From Lentisphaerota bacterium (lineage in GTDB: Bacteria; Verrucomicrobiota; Lentisphaeria; Oligosphaerales; Oligosphaeraceae), in assembly GCA_012799755.1 (NCBI GenBank), contig JAAZKQ010000626.1:1-6066 (forward strand): DNA of 6,066 bases, read 5' to 3'. Each line of letters opens with the position of its first letter. Position 1 is the first letter of the stretch. A program made the position numbers and the translations under genes. Shown piece after piece: positions 6,061 through 6,066 of this stretch. The notes below the pieces were generated by a model. The model had not been told where the DNA came from. It saw nothing but the letters and a program-made list of their open reading frames with translations, and made no database searches.

Positions 6061-6066
6061 TTTTCA

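Larger units (their letters stand above)
5419..6066. other. Gene-free, hairpin-rich upstream region
   Basis: I see no convincing gene in these 648 bases. The short open frames present (for example 5578-5838 minus and 5672-5902 plus) run through palindromes, have no family resemblance I recognise, and lack membrane or domain patterns. The content is inverted repeats: 5499-5528, 5619-5629 with 5737-5747, 5628-5643, 5702-5730, and the large inverted pair 5763-6060. A 7-base C run (5458-5464) and an 8-base G run (5858-5865) are also present. Confidence 0.6.

Noticed and set aside
5600..6066. tRNA or other RNA gene in the structured region
   Set aside because: No cloverleaf, T-loop motif or other known RNA consensus was found. 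The hairpins are explained by inverted repeats.

Overview
The window carries one minus-strand gene block for the inner-membrane assembly platform and outer-membrane pore of a type IV pilus / type II secretion-like machine, followed on its upstream (high-coordinate) side by about 650 bases of gene-free, hairpin-rich DNA. In order of transcription: a lipoprotein secretin (PilQ/GspD type, about 5373-3439); a PilM-type actin-like ATPase fused to a PilN-type membrane protein (3431-1480), interrupted by an apparent one-base frameshift at 3334-3337; a PilO-like bitopic protein (1398-334); and the first 103 codons of a bitopic, proline-rich protein that runs off the left edge (310 to <1) and sits where a PilP/GspC component would be expected. 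Spacings are 7, 81 and 23 bases with no terminator between genes, so the four genes are probably one operon.

How the genes would work together (family knowledge plus inference): the secretin forms the gated outer-membrane channel. The PilM-N fusion and the PilO-like protein would form the cytoplasmic-to-periplasmic alignment complex. The proline-rich protein would bridge that complex to the secretin. No pilin, assembly or retraction ATPase (PilB/PilT), PilC or prepilin peptidase lies in the window, so pilus and secretion machines cannot be told apart here.

Organism: a moderately GC-rich Gram-negative (diderm) bacterium, because there is a secretin with a lipobox. The combination of a PilM-like protein, an enlarged PilO-like protein and a secretin recalls the pilus-like locus of Akkermansia muciniphila (Amuc_1098 to Amuc_1102). 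A member of the Planctomycetes-Verrucomicrobia-Lentisphaerae group is therefore my best guess, at modest confidence.

The region 5419-6066 has no convincing gene. It holds a possible promoter overlapped by a dyad just upstream of the secretin, several separate hairpins, and, at 5763-6060, two diverged inverted copies of a palindrome-bearing element. The layout resembles REP doublets (REPINs) or a MITE, and is the least explained part of the window.
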